Shown in pieces: positions 1 through 8,198 of a stretch of DNA of 64,000 nt. Position 1 is the stretch's first letter. Every line of letters begins with the position of its first letter. The stretch is from an uncultured Bacteroidales bacterium (GTDB lineage Bacteria > Bacteroidota > Bacteroidia > Bacteroidales > CAIWKO01). The stretch lies in the NCBI GenBank assembly GCA_903913285.1, contig CAIWKO010000036.1, forward strand, positions 78,691 to 142,690, read 5' to 3'. The notes under the pieces are model-generated. The model was not told where the DNA came from, made no database searches, and worked only from the letters and a program-made list of their open reading frames with translations. The translations under genes were made by a program, and so were the position numbers.

Positions 1-1151
1 TCCTGGGAGGAGGTTTTGCCGGTATCCAAACCGCTATTGAACTCCAGAAGAAAAATGAATTTGAAGTCACTTTAATTTCTGACCGGGACTATCTTTACAT
101 TTTTCCGATATCCATTTGGATTCCTGTTCATATGGCTGAATTTGATGATGTAAAAGTTGCTTTGGCGGATGTTCAAAAAAAACACCCATTCAGAGTAATT
201 GTTGATTCAGTAAAAGAGATAAATGTTTCAGAAAATAAAGTTATTTGTGAACAACAAACTGTTACCTATGATTACCTGGTAATTGCCATGGGTGCAGAGA
301 AAATGCAACACAAAGGGATATCCAATACTTTATCTATTTGCGGGAAACCCGAAATGAGTTTATCTATTCGCAAAAGAATTGATGAACTGGTTGAAAAAGG
401 AAGCGGAAAGATAGCCATTGGCTTTGGCGGAAATCCGAAGGATAAATCAGCCGTGCGTGGAGGACCTGCTTTTGAACTGATGTTTAATATTCACAATTTT
501 TTGAAAAAGAAAAAGCTCAGAGATAAATTTGATCTCACCTTTTTTGCTCCTATGGATGAACCCGGAGCGAGAATGGGAAAAGCATCGCTGGCCATGCTCG
601 AAAAAATGTTTTCCAAATATAATATCAGTAAAAGGTTTGGAAAAAAAATCAAAGAGTTTGGAGAGGATGGTGTAATATTCCAAGATGATTCGAAATTAGA
701 TGCGGATATGATCATGTTTATTCCGGCAGGCAATGGGCACAGTGTACTTCAAAATTCAGACATTCCACTGAATGAAGCTGGTTTTATCAAAATAGATGAC
801 ACCTGCCTGGTGAACGGGACGGCAAATGTTTTTGCAATAGGTGATATTGCTGCTCTGGAAGGACCTGAATGGATAGCCAAGCAAGGACATATCGCTGAAC
901 TCATGGGGAGAAATGCAGCCAATAATATCACTGCAATAGAAAATGGCAGCATGAGCAGAGAAGGATACCAAAAGCATTTGAATATTTTATGCGTTATGGA
1001 TACAGGCGATGGTGCTGCCTTTGTTTTCCGGAACGGACAAAGAGCATTTATGATCCCTATGCCAATTGTGGGACATTGGATGAAAAAAGGCTGGGGAACG
1101 TATTCGAAATTAACCAAAACAGGGAAATTTCCAAGGTTACCAGGCATATAA
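1..1151 (+). CDS. SQR-type NAD(P)/FAD-dependent oxidoreductase, 5' end cut by window
   Basis: The reading frame is open from base 3, so the gene starts before the window. The first visible residues are an LGGGFAG dinucleotide-binding loop, which is the usual N-terminal FAD motif, so only a few residues are missing. A second FAD-contact motif (FAIGDIAAL, near 830-860) sits in the usual C-terminal place. The tail ending in KFPRLPGI resembles the membrane-facing end of sulfide:quinone oxidoreductases. Only scattered cysteines are seen, so the sulfide-active disulfide cannot be assigned. A membrane-bound flavoprotein passing electrons from sulfide or a related donor to quinone is likely; an NADH dehydrogenase-like relative is the alternative. 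It leads a + strand run of redox genes. Confidence 0.8.
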   Translation, partial: LGGGFAGIQTAIELQKKNEFEVTLISDRDYLYIFPISIWIPVHMAEFDDVKVALADVQKKHPFRVIVDSVKEINVSENKVICEQQTVTYDYLVIAMGAEKMQHKGISNTLSICGKPEMSLSIRKRIDELVEKGSGKIAIGFGGNPKDKSAVRGGPAFELMFNIHNFLKKKKLRDKFDLTFFAPMDEPGARMGKASLAMLEKMFSKYNISKRFGKKIKEFGEDGVIFQDDSKLDADMIMFIPAGNGHSVLQNSDIPLNEAGFIKIDDTCLVNGTANVFAIGDIAALEGPEWIAKQGHIAELMGRNAANNITAIENGSMSREGYQKHLNILCVMDTGDGAAFVFRNGQRAFMIPMPIVGHWMKKGWGTYSKLTKTGKFPRLPGI

Positions 1152-1212
1152 GTAGCAAGAATGATACAAGATTTAAAACTATTTTACTTTTCAAAACAAA
1201 ACATTACCAAAA

Positions 1213-2091
1213 ATGGAAGACAATAAAATGAACCGGATGCAAATGATAAAGAATAAAATTGATTCTTTACCTGATGGGAGTTTGTCAAAATCGAAACACT
1301 ATTGGTGTGTGACCTGTAAAAAATTCTTTGTGTTAGATAAGCCGGAATGTCCTTATATGACAGGCATGTGTGTAAACACGCCCATTGCTGTTGAGAACCT
1401 CGCCCCAGAAAGTACTGAATCTCTAGAAAAATTCGGTTTATTTTACCCAAAGATACCCCAAAGGATATTAAGCGACATCATTAAAACTGATCTTAAAGAA
1501 ACCGGGAAAAAGTTGGCTGAGATCTATCTCAATTTTCTCAAAGAATGGAAATTTGATATAGCAAAACAACAGCCTCTGCAAACCATTAAAAGCTTTATCA
1601 TCATTTTATCGGGATGTGAAACAGCACAAAGAGTGAACGAAGAAACTGTCACATTCGTATTAATGGATGCAGCAAAAATCTGGGAAAAAGAAAAAATCCG
1701 GGATATTCTTACAGGAAGTCTTGAATACCTACAAAATGTACTAGGTATAAAACACCATTTGAGTATAGATTTTATAGACATTTTAGGCGAAAGAGAAGTT
1801 GGAAAATACTTTTGTGCCAAATGCGGAATGTTTTTCGAATTTGGAATAAAACGAGATTCTGTAACCTGCCCATTGATGGCACAGAAATGTATGTTCGATC
1901 CACAACACATAGAAAAGGTCGAATATCCTTCGGAGAAAATGGTGAAACAATTTGAAATCACACCTGATATTTATAAAAGGTTTATTGAAAGCATTGAGAA
2001 TAAAAATGACTTTTCAGGTAGATTAAATGAAATATTGCAGGAATGGAAAATTACTGAAAACCAAAACAATATTATGAGATCATTACTATAA
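1213..2091 (+). CDS. Unknown protein with two Cys4 metal-binding repeats
   Basis: The 292 residues contain the same module twice. Cysteines at 32, 35, 46 and 53 and again at 201, 204, 219 and 226 form a CxxC followed by CPxMxxxC. In both copies the aromatic residues around the CxxC match (YWCVTC, YFCAKC), and a helical segment ending in EWKF or EWKI follows. The spacing suits a zinc ribbon or rubredoxin-like iron site. No signal peptide or membrane segment is visible, so it is probably cytosolic. It lies 61 bases after the flavoprotein and 32 bases before a methyltransferase on the same strand, suggesting a shared transcript. I do not recognise the family. An internal ATG at 1228 is an alternative start. 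Confidence 0.75.
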   Translation: MEDNKMNRMQMIKNKIDSLPDGSLSKSKHYWCVTCKKFFVLDKPECPYMTGMCVNTPIAVENLAPESTESLEKFGLFYPKIPQRILSDIIKTDLKETGKKLAEIYLNFLKEWKFDIAKQQPLQTIKSFIIILSGCETAQRVNEETVTFVLMDAAKIWEKEKIRDILTGSLEYLQNVLGIKHHLSIDFIDILGEREVGKYFCAKCGMFFEFGIKRDSVTCPLMAQKCMFDPQHIEKVEYPSEKMVKQFEITPDIYKRFIESIENKNDFSGRLNEILQEWKITENQNNIMRSLL

Positions 2092-2123
2092 AGCCTTTTA
2101 AAACATTGAATAATAAAATTGTA

Positions 2124-2744
2124 ATGACCCAAGAAAATAAAACCCATTGGTATGACGGATGGTTCTATGATACCTTTATTGCACCCAATCAAAAAGAGCT
2201 TTTTAAGCAAATTATCGAACTTATTGAACCTGATGGTAAAATAATTGATGTTGGATGCGGAACAGGACTTTTTAGTTTTACGGTAGCAGAAAAATGCAGT
2301 TCGGTTGTGGGAATAGACCTATCGAAAAGAAATATACACAAAGCCAATAAAAATCTCATAAATAATCCCAACCCAAAAGTTACCTTCCGGCACAACAGTA
2401 TTTCTGAAATAATTCAAGAAAATAATCAGCATTTTGATTATGCAGTTTTGACCTTTGTAATTCATGAAGTGGATGAGGAGGAACGTAATTTGCTTCTGAA
2501 AAATATTGCCAGGGTTGCAGATAAAATTATTATTGGTGATTATCTGGTGCCAAGGCCGAATAATTACACAGGTAAATTAACAAACCTTATTGAATATATG
2601 GCCGGTTCTGACCATTATTGGAATTTTAAAAAATATGTTGAATTGGGAGGTATCCCCTATCTGGCGCACAATGCCGGATTACAAATACTATCCGAAATAA
2701 AAAATCAGGAAAGTGCAAATCATATCACTATACTATCGAAATAA
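2124..2744 (+). CDS. Class I SAM-dependent methyltransferase
   Basis: Motif I of Rossmann methyltransferases is clear (DVGCGTGLFSF), followed by the acidic end of strand 2 (VVGIDLS) that would hold the SAM ribose. A motif IV-like segment (DYAVLTFVIHEV) comes about 60 residues later. The length, 206 residues, is usual for small class I enzymes. The frame is open from a TTG at 2106, but the ATG at 2124 gives a more normal N-terminus and is preferred. The substrate cannot be told from sequence. Its place between a Cys4 protein and a membrane ferredoxin in a sulfur-redox region makes a thiol or small metabolite plausible, as inference only. Confidence 0.8.
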   Translation: MTQENKTHWYDGWFYDTFIAPNQKELFKQIIELIEPDGKIIDVGCGTGLFSFTVAEKCSSVVGIDLSKRNIHKANKNLINNPNPKVTFRHNSISEIIQENNQHFDYAVLTFVIHEVDEEERNLLLKNIARVADKIIIGDYLVPRPNNYTGKLTNLIEYMAGSDHYWNFKKYVELGGIPYLAHNAGLQILSEIKNQESANHITILSK

Positions 2745-2810
2745 GCGAAAATGATTTACAGTACTATTCAATGAATCATAGTCAGAAACACTTATAAAAT
2801 CAAACTGCTC

Positions 2811-3314
2811 ATGCCAAAACTATCCAAATTATTGATTTCAAAACGTGTTATTATTCTTGCTGTTATTGGAATACTCCTGTTTATAGGAATCAGTCAGTTC
2901 AATATTTCACTGTGGTATGTATTACTTTTTGGCATCATTACGGGGGTTGTTTTCGGTAAGGTTTTTTGCCGCTGGATGTGCCCAATGGGTTTTATTATGG
3001 AAATGATTATGGGCAGGAATCCAGACAGTAAGTTTGGCGCCATGTATCAGTATCATAAGATGGGGTGCCCCATAGCCTGGATATCGGGATATCTGAACAA
3101 ATGGTCGTTATTCAAAATTAAGCTAAACATAGATACATGCAAAAATTGCGGATTGTGTGATAAACAGTGCTACATTTCCTCACTCGAACCTACGAAATAT
3201 AGTTTGTATAAAGCCGACAAGACTGATCCGGGGAAGAGTTATTCATGCTCAAAATGTCTTAAATGCGTGGAAGTATGTCCTAATGGAAGTTTGGCCTATA
3301 AAGCTTTTAAATAG
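2811..3314 (+). CDS. Membrane-bound 4Fe-4S protein, NapH/YccM-like
   Basis: Two hydrophobic segments (about residues 12-30 and 34-52) are followed by a CRWMCPMG motif at 53-60, the signature of the NapH/YccM/RdxA group of polyferredoxin membrane proteins. Two ferredoxin motifs then follow: C110, C113, C116, C120 and C146, C149, C152, C156. At 167 residues it is shorter than NapH (about 280), and has one pair of helices rather than four. It probably moves electrons at the inner face of the membrane between the quinone pool and soluble Fe-S proteins. It stands on the + strand after the methyltransferase, with a 66-base gap. Confidence 0.82.
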   Translation: MPKLSKLLISKRVIILAVIGILLFIGISQFNISLWYVLLFGIITGVVFGKVFCRWMCPMGFIMEMIMGRNPDSKFGAMYQYHKMGCPIAWISGYLNKWSLFKIKLNIDTCKNCGLCDKQCYISSLEPTKYSLYKADKTDPGKSYSCSKCLKCVEVCPNGSLAYKAFK

Positions 3315-3368
3315 TTAGAATGCAAAAAGGTCTGTGTTTATTATTCAATCCATGAAAATAATTTCGTG

Positions 3369-3420
3369 TAAATTTGTAAGAAAATAAGAACAAATAGTAT
3401 AATAGTGAAAGGTTTGTTCT
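3369..3420 (+). promoter_or_regulatory. Promoter -7 box and inverted repeat before the Crp/Fnr gene
   Basis: TAAATTTG at 3369-3376 fits the Bacteroidota -7 consensus TAnnTTTG; no good -33 TTG is seen. Just downstream, AGAACAAA (3387-3394) is repeated inverted as TTTGTTCT (3413-3420) with 18 bases between. It could be a binding site in the 5' leader, perhaps for autoregulation, or a weak hairpin. Confidence 0.4.
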
Positions 3421-3453
3421 CAATACATTTTTGACATTTTACGAAGTAACTGC

Positions 3454-4149
3454 ATGAAAACCATTTTAGAAATTGACAAGGATTTTGTTTGCGAAATAAA
3501 AGCGCCATGTTTTCAACTTTTATCAGCACCGGAAGTTGAACTGATACGAGCCAGTAAAACTCAGGTTTTGTTTCGAAAGGGAGAGAATTTAACCAAACAG
3601 GGAACTTTTGCATCGTATGTGCTGTTTTTGATGGATGGTTTCGTGAAACAATATGTTGAAGGCGGAGGGACACATAACTATAATTTGAGTATCATACCCA
3701 ATGGTGATTTTATTGGACTTTCGTCGGTGTTCAACAATGATACCTTTGCCTATTCTACAATAGCGCTGGTGGATACCCGTGTTCACCTGATAAGTAAAGA
3801 AGCAATTACCAATGTATTGAAACAAAACGGAACCTTTGCTTTCAGCATTTTCCGGCGGTACTCCGAAAACAATGCCTTATTATATAGTGCTATCAGCAAC
3901 CTGATGTATAAGCAAATGAATGGTCGTATTGCTGATGCCTTGCTTTATCTTGCTTCGGAAGAATTTGCCGGACTGGACATTTTTAAGCATTTATCACGAA
4001 AGGATATTGGCGACTTTGCAGGACTTTCGACCGAAAGTACCGTAAAGCTTTTAAAAAGTTTTGAGAAAGACGGTCTGATCAGGCTTGAAGAGAAGAATAT
4101 TATTATTCTGGATAAGGAGGCTTTGATGGAGATTAGTAAAAGAGGGTAG
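3454..4149 (+). CDS. Crp/Fnr family transcriptional regulator
   Basis: The 231 residues show the cyclic-nucleotide-type beta roll (with a GDFIGLSSVF segment near 90), a long dimer helix, and a C-terminal winged helix-turn-helix (LSRKDIGDFAGLSTESTVKL). Length matches the family. Two cysteines occur near the N-terminus (13 and 19), but there is no full FNR-type four-cysteine set, so direct oxygen sensing through a 4Fe-4S cluster is not supported. Bacteroidota members of this group often respond to redox, nitrosative or sulfur stress. It lies beside the Fe-S gene run and may control it. The ligand is unknown. Confidence 0.9.
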   Translation: MKTILEIDKDFVCEIKAPCFQLLSAPEVELIRASKTQVLFRKGENLTKQGTFASYVLFLMDGFVKQYVEGGGTHNYNLSIIPNGDFIGLSSVFNNDTFAYSTIALVDTRVHLISKEAITNVLKQNGTFAFSIFRRYSENNALLYSAISNLMYKQMNGRIADALLYLASEEFAGLDIFKHLSRKDIGDFAGLSTESTVKLLKSFEKDGLIRLEEKNIIILDKEALMEISKRG

Positions 4150-4150
4150 T

Positions 4151-6565
4151 TTACTTTTTACTAAAATCGAGAGGAACGATTAGTTTAAAACTGAAGTTCC
4201 GGCCCATGTTGAAAACTCCGGTACGTCCGGTTAGATTATTAACAGGTTCGTATTTTAAACGGCTCAAATGGCTCTGATAAGCAACGTCGGTAATGTTATT
4301 CGCACTTATATAAAGTGATAGCAGGGTTTTGTTTTTTACAGAAATATCAGTTCCGATGCCGAAATTAAGCAATGTATAGCCGGGAGTGGCCGTTTCGGTT
4401 TTGAATGCTGAATAGAATTTGTTTTGTGTGAAATAATAATCGATCCCTATCATGACATAGGCATTAGACAAATTCTTTCCAATTTTTTTGGCGGTGGCTT
4501 TTAGTTCTGAAGTAATTTTTGGGGCAGGGGTAAACGGCAAATATAGCGTTGAATCAGGTTGGTTTCTCTGAGTGGACAATACATAGGAAAATGAATTTTC
4601 GAAGTGCAACCAATCCATCGGATGGGGATGTATGTCAATCGATATTTCGCCACCCGACAGGTTTGCATTACCAGATGCATATCGAAAGGTGCTATAACCG
4701 GAAGTAAGAGAATCACCACCCAGAGTACTTTGAAGTTTCTGAAGGAAAATATAATTATTGATAAAATTGCTGAACAAATCGAGTTCGGCGGTTATATATT
4801 TTGCATTATATCCCAACGCATAGTCGAATTGCAAGCTGCTTTCTGCTTTAAGCGTAGGAACACCTATGATATAGTTAATGGTTCCCTCATGCACCCCATT
4901 GGCAGAAAGCTCAGCAATGTTGGGTGCGCGGAAACCTCTTGAAATATTTAGCTTGGTATATAATCTTTCGGAGAACTGGTAAGTTGCACCAATGCTTCCG
5001 GATATGCCGGTGAAAGTTGAATTGAATGAAGTGAATTGATGAAATGTTCCGGAATCTATGGTTTCAACTTTCTTCCCCTCTGCATCCAGATATAAATCTT
5101 TTCCTTTTTCATTTCGCACATCAAAACGCAAACCTCCGCTAATGTCTAATTTGTTGATTGTTTTTTTTGCAATAATAAAGACACCGATATCAAACAAATT
5201 ATAATCGGGGATGAGGAATTCTGTTCCTTTATTTTGCGATATCTGCTCCATGCCGTTAACGCCTATAGAAACATTGAAATTCTTTTTCTCAGGAAGAATG
5301 TAGCGGATATCGTAATTGATGGTGTTCAAAAGAAAAAATAGCCCGTAATGATTTAAGTCGAGAATATTGGCATATTCCTGTCGTTGGTTTTGCTGAAAGC
5401 CAATGATAGTTTTTAAATTACCGTTGCCAATGATAAAACTATTATCCAATACGGCTTTATAATGATGAATTTTCTGAAAAGGCGTAAACGGGGTGTATGA
5501 CATAAAATCTTTATGGGTTGCCATAGCGAACCCTTCGGTAGTATTGTTGATGGCAATTGGTTTGACAAACTGCCCTGTGGCGCTGTCGCGTTCGCCTTCG
5601 ACAATGCCGGGTTTGAAATTGTATGCGCTGAAATGAAGATGCGAATATCCCCAGGATTTGTTTAAACCAAGAATACCACTGAAAGTATTTTCACGATAGC
5701 CGGAATTAAAAACATAGCCATCGTATTTATTGTGATAGGAATGGGCCATTTTATTGCTATATCGAATATCCCATATAAATCCTTTGCGATTTCCGGCAAA
5801 ATTAAGCGAATAGCCTATCAAAGCATTGTTGGTTTGATAATCTGCCAAAATGTTACCCATTATTTTTCCATCGGGCAAGGTAGGTGCTGAAATTAGATTA
5901 ATAACACCTGCCATTGCATCGGAACCATAAGTTAAACTGGCCGGACCTTTTAATATTTCAACTTTGTTTACCGCATATTCGTCTACTTCAATGCCATGCT
6001 CGTCGCCCCATTGCTGACCTTCCTGACGGATACCATCGCATACGGTAACTACCCGGTTATATCCCAAACCCCTTATTACAGGTTTGGATATCCCTGAACC
6101 CGTTGTTACCTGAGAAATTCCGGGTTGCTTCGCCAGTGCATCAATAATGTTGTCGGACGAATTTTGTAAAAGCTGAATAGGCGGGACTAATGTAATTGAA
6201 GTGGGCGTACGGTTCTTTTCCCCTGCTTTAGACATGCCCGTAACAACCACTTCGTTTAGCTCGGCGGCTGTTACTTCAAGGGAAAAATCTTTGGTTTTGG
6301 TTATTGAAAGATCAATTATTTCGGCAATTAATTTATATCCAATAAAAGAAACCTGTACAAGCACTTTGGATTGAGGCAGGTTATCTATTTTATATGTCCC
6401 ATCAGCATTGCTGACTGCTCCTGTTTTCAGATCAGGCAAATAAATGCTGACTCCCGGTAATGACTCACCGGTTTCTTTGTCGGTTATGCGGCCTGTAATT
6501 TTGTTTTGTGCGTTGATGGATTGAACGAACAATGCCATAACGCAAATGATAAATAATTTTTTCAT
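4151..6565 (-). CDS. TonB-dependent outer-membrane receptor with carboxypeptidase-regulatory domain
   Basis: A signal peptide of about 19 residues ends in SINAQ. A CarboxypepD_reg-like domain follows (residues 20-105, GRITDKETGESLPGVSI), then a plug domain (about 120-230, with VEILKGPASLTYGSDAMAGVINL) and a C-terminal 22-strand barrel. The 804-residue length is normal. It imports a substrate across the outer membrane using TonB energy. The segment GIRQEGQQWGDEHGIEVD is typical of a Bacteroidota receptor subgroup often found with metal genes. The neighbour just upstream on the same strand is a His/Cys-rich small protein, so a metal or metal complex is the likely cargo. The stop codon is one base from the stop of the Crp/Fnr gene. 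Confidence 0.88.
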   Translation of the reverse strand: MKKLFIICVMALFVQSINAQNKITGRITDKETGESLPGVSIYLPDLKTGAVSNADGTYKIDNLPQSKVLVQVSFIGYKLIAEIIDLSITKTKDFSLEVTAAELNEVVVTGMSKAGEKNRTPTSITLVPPIQLLQNSSDNIIDALAKQPGISQVTTGSGISKPVIRGLGYNRVVTVCDGIRQEGQQWGDEHGIEVDEYAVNKVEILKGPASLTYGSDAMAGVINLISAPTLPDGKIMGNILADYQTNNALIGYSLNFAGNRKGFIWDIRYSNKMAHSYHNKYDGYVFNSGYRENTFSGILGLNKSWGYSHLHFSAYNFKPGIVEGERDSATGQFVKPIAINNTTEGFAMATHKDFMSYTPFTPFQKIHHYKAVLDNSFIIGNGNLKTIIGFQQNQRQEYANILDLNHYGLFFLLNTINYDIRYILPEKKNFNVSIGVNGMEQISQNKGTEFLIPDYNLFDIGVFIIAKKTINKLDISGGLRFDVRNEKGKDLYLDAEGKKVETIDSGTFHQFTSFNSTFTGISGSIGATYQFSERLYTKLNISRGFRAPNIAELSANGVHEGTINYIIGVPTLKAESSLQFDYALGYNAKYITAELDLFSNFINNYIFLQKLQSTLGGDSLTSGYSTFRYASGNANLSGGEISIDIHPHPMDWLHFENSFSYVLSTQRNQPDSTLYLPFTPAPKITSELKATAKKIGKNLSNAYVMIGIDYYFTQNKFYSAFKTETATPGYTLLNFGIGTDISVKNKTLLSLYISANNITDVAYQSHLSRLKYEPVNNLTGRTGVFNMGRNFSFKLIVPLDFSKK

Positions 6566-6600
6566 TTTATTACTGTTAAAGTTGAAACGAATTTTATTTA

Positions 6601-6618
6601 AACATCAAAAATGATGTT
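6601..6618 (-). promoter_or_regulatory. Small hairpin between the His/Cys-rich gene and the TonB receptor
   Basis: AACATCA (6601-6607) and TGATGTT (6612-6618) form a 7-bp inverted repeat with a 4-base loop, in the 58-base gap between two co-oriented genes. It may be a weak attenuator or processing site; its AT-rich stem makes strong termination unlikely. Confidence 0.3.
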
Positions 6619-6623
6619 GTTTT

Positions 6624-6938
6624 TCAAATTTGTTTAACGGGCGGGGCACGTAATGAAAATGAAAATTTGGATAGGTTGGAAAAAGATTGGCTATTGTAAC
6701 TATTACTATAATTATCGTTAGGACTTTCTTTAGTTATGGTTAAATTTTCAGTGATGGATGAAAATACTGAAAATTCGAAACTGCAAATACTACAACTATG
6801 ATGAAACTCATGATAGTGTTTCTCGTTTTTTGCGTTGCAATTAAAATGATCGTGATGATGTTCAAGCTTGACAAAGGAAGGAAACAGAAAAACCAATAAC
6901 AATAGTAAGGAGGCAATATTTATAAGTTTTCTGTTCAT
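6624..6938 (-). CDS. Small exported His/Cys-rich protein, putative metal-handling partner
   Basis: The 104 residues begin with a hydrophobic segment (about residues 7-25), then a dense run of potential metal ligands: HHHDHFNC, HYHEFHHSCSIC. The rest is Ser/Asn-rich and ends in a short tail without further motifs. It resembles the small Bacteroidota proteins found immediately before heavy-metal TonB receptors and efflux genes, though I cannot name a family with certainty. The two genes are 58 bases apart on the same strand and share the upstream promoter. It could bind metal in the periplasm or sense it; both are inference. Confidence 0.72.
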   Translation of the reverse strand: MNRKLINIASLLLLLVFLFPSFVKLEHHHDHFNCNAKNEKHYHEFHHSCSICSFEFSVFSSITENLTITKESPNDNYSNSYNSQSFSNLSKFSFSLRAPPVKQI

Positions 6939-6974
6939 TTATTTGTAACTAAGGCTTGTTTTGATTTTGTAGGA

Positions 6975-6982
6975 CAAAGGTA
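6975..6982 (-). promoter_or_regulatory. Bacteroidota -7 promoter box for the metal TonB operon
   Basis: On the minus strand this reads TACCTTTG, an exact TAnnTTTG match, 37 bases before the ATG of the His/Cys-rich gene. A clear -33 TTG is not visible, which is common in this phylum. Confidence 0.45.
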
Positions 6983-7085
6983 TTAATAATTGGGAAATTC
7001 GTAAAAGGGTTGAAAACGTATGAACCGCTGATTAAGTCGATTATTGTAATTAAAATGATTTTAAGGAAGGCAGATATTTTTAGAA

Positions 7086-7118
7086 TAGAACGACGGTGGT
7101 GAAACCGCCGCCGTTCTA
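7086..7118 (-). terminator. GC-rich 15-bp hairpin after the PepSY-like gene
   Basis: TAGAACGACGGTGGT pairs with ACCGCCGCCGTTCTA around a 3-base loop, with one wobble and one mismatch. It is the most GC-rich stretch in the vicinity and lies 22 bases past the stop codon of the minus-strand gene. No strong U-run follows, so it may act as a transcript end-stabiliser rather than a strict intrinsic terminator. Confidence 0.6.
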
Positions 7119-7140
7119 TAACTTTCTGCTCTATATCTAT

Positions 7141-7566
7141 TTATTGTTTTAATTCTGTTCCCTCCTGGGTGTATATAATTTCAACTGTTTTAGTACCATC
7201 TTTAAATTCCACCTCGTAATTGATAGTTTTTTTTGAAGTTTCGATTTTAGCGATGGCCTTTACAGTTGCACCTTTGTGAGTTGAATTAAATGTTGTCTGA
7301 ACTTTTTCGGGAAGTTGGCTGAAAGTTATCGTGCTTTCGGTTTCGAGCCATTCGCCTGATTCGGTGAAATTAGCTGAATATTTCTCCCCATTCCATTGGA
7401 AGTCGGCTTCGTATTCGTGAGGATTTTCTTTGCCCCACTTTATGTTTGTAGCACCTGAGAATTTTTGATTAAAAGCTGTGGTTACAGCAGTTGGTATTTT
7501 GCCCTGAGCAAAACTGGTTGCATAGGTGCATATAAACACCAAAGCAACAAAAATTATTTTTTTCAT
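7141..7566 (-). CDS. PepSY-like (DUF2874) exported protein
   Basis: A signal peptide (MKKIIFVALVFICTYATSFAQ) is followed by two beta-rich repeats of the kind seen in PepSY-like/BLIP-fold DUF2874 proteins of Bacteroidota. The motif FSGATNIKWGKENPHEYEAD occurs in the first and a weaker copy around ATVKAIAKIE in the second. The family is periplasmic and of unknown function; fold similarity to the beta-lactamase inhibitor protein suggests protein binding. The length, 141 residues, is typical. It follows another small exported protein on the same strand. A TAAATTTG box (minus strand, 7642-7649) lies about 75 bases upstream, inside the end of that gene. Confidence 0.8.
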   Translation of the reverse strand: MKKIIFVALVFICTYATSFAQGKIPTAVTTAFNQKFSGATNIKWGKENPHEYEADFQWNGEKYSANFTESGEWLETESTITFSQLPEKVQTTFNSTHKGATVKAIAKIETSKKTINYEVEFKDGTKTVEIIYTQEGTELKQ

Positions 7567-7636
7567 TGATTGTTTGATTAAAATTTATAAAAAGATTAAG
7601 ATAGCAGCTTATAAACTAAGCGCGCGTGTGATAAAA

Positions 7637-8032
7637 TCAAACAAATTTAGGAGGGTGAAAAATTTTGTTAACGTAACCGGAAGGTTGAAAATGAAAAGTA
7701 CCAATAGGTGTTTTTTCAACAAGCGGTTCATAGTATATTGCCGAAAAAACGAAATAAGTAACGAAGGAAATGTTTTGCTGTCCCTGGTTATGGTTTTGCA
7801 AAGGTTGATGTGGTTTTTGTTCGTCGCCATTTTTGTGGTTATCGAACATGCAATCGATGTTTATGAGGTGATCGGTAATGAAGTCGATAGGGGTCATATC
7901 TTTGTCCTCGGTAGCTTTGCAATGCCGATACATTTCGGGGAGCATGGCCAATTGAGAAAAGTCGCCTACAGGTAAAATTAATGTTCCTAAGGAATAGAAG
8001 GATAAGAATAATATGTAAAGTGTTATTTTCAG
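7637..8032 (-). CDS. Small exported or membrane protein with a non-ATG start
   Basis: The minus-strand frame is open from 8074 to the stop at 7637, with no ATG before the region that looks coded. Reading from a CTG at 8032 gives an N-terminal hydrophobic leader (KITLYILFLSFYSLGTLILP) and then a His/Asp-rich body (TPIDFITDHLINIDCMFDNH, QKPHQPLQNHNQGQQ). The composition and leader resemble a small conserved Bacteroidota protein of unknown function that sits near metal and TonB genes. An ATT at 8047 or a TTG at 7951 are the other possible starts; the latter would lose the leader. A TACCTTTG -7 box at 8050-8057 (minus strand) puts the transcript start near 8043, supporting a start at 8032 or below. 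About 131 residues. Confidence 0.6.
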   Translation of the reverse strand: MKITLYILFLSFYSLGTLILPVGDFSQLAMLPEMYRHCKATEDKDMTPIDFITDHLINIDCMFDNHKNGDEQKPHQPLQNHNQGQQNISFVTYFVFSAIYYEPLVEKTPIGTFHFQPSGYVNKIFHPPKFV

Positions 8033-8049
8033 AAAGAGATATTTAATAA

Positions 8050-8057
8050 CAAAGGTA
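8050..8057 (-). promoter_or_regulatory. -7 promoter box for the non-ATG-start gene
   Basis: The minus strand reads TACCTTTG, an exact TAnnTTTG match, 18 bases before the proposed CTG start. It implies a very short leader. Confidence 0.45.
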
Positions 8058-8198
8058 ACGTAATTTTTTGAAAACTATTGTGATAATAGATAAAAGGGTG
8101 TAACCATTGAGGAAAAATGAGTGAGTTGGGATTAGGATTATTGAATTGATTCAGGTAAGCGCCAAAAAGAATATTCAGACCCAGGTTGGAATCTCAGT

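Noticed and set aside
3454..4149. Oxygen-sensing FNR with an Fe-S cluster
   Set aside because: Only two N-terminal cysteines, with spacing unlike FNR, and no fourth ligand in the middle.
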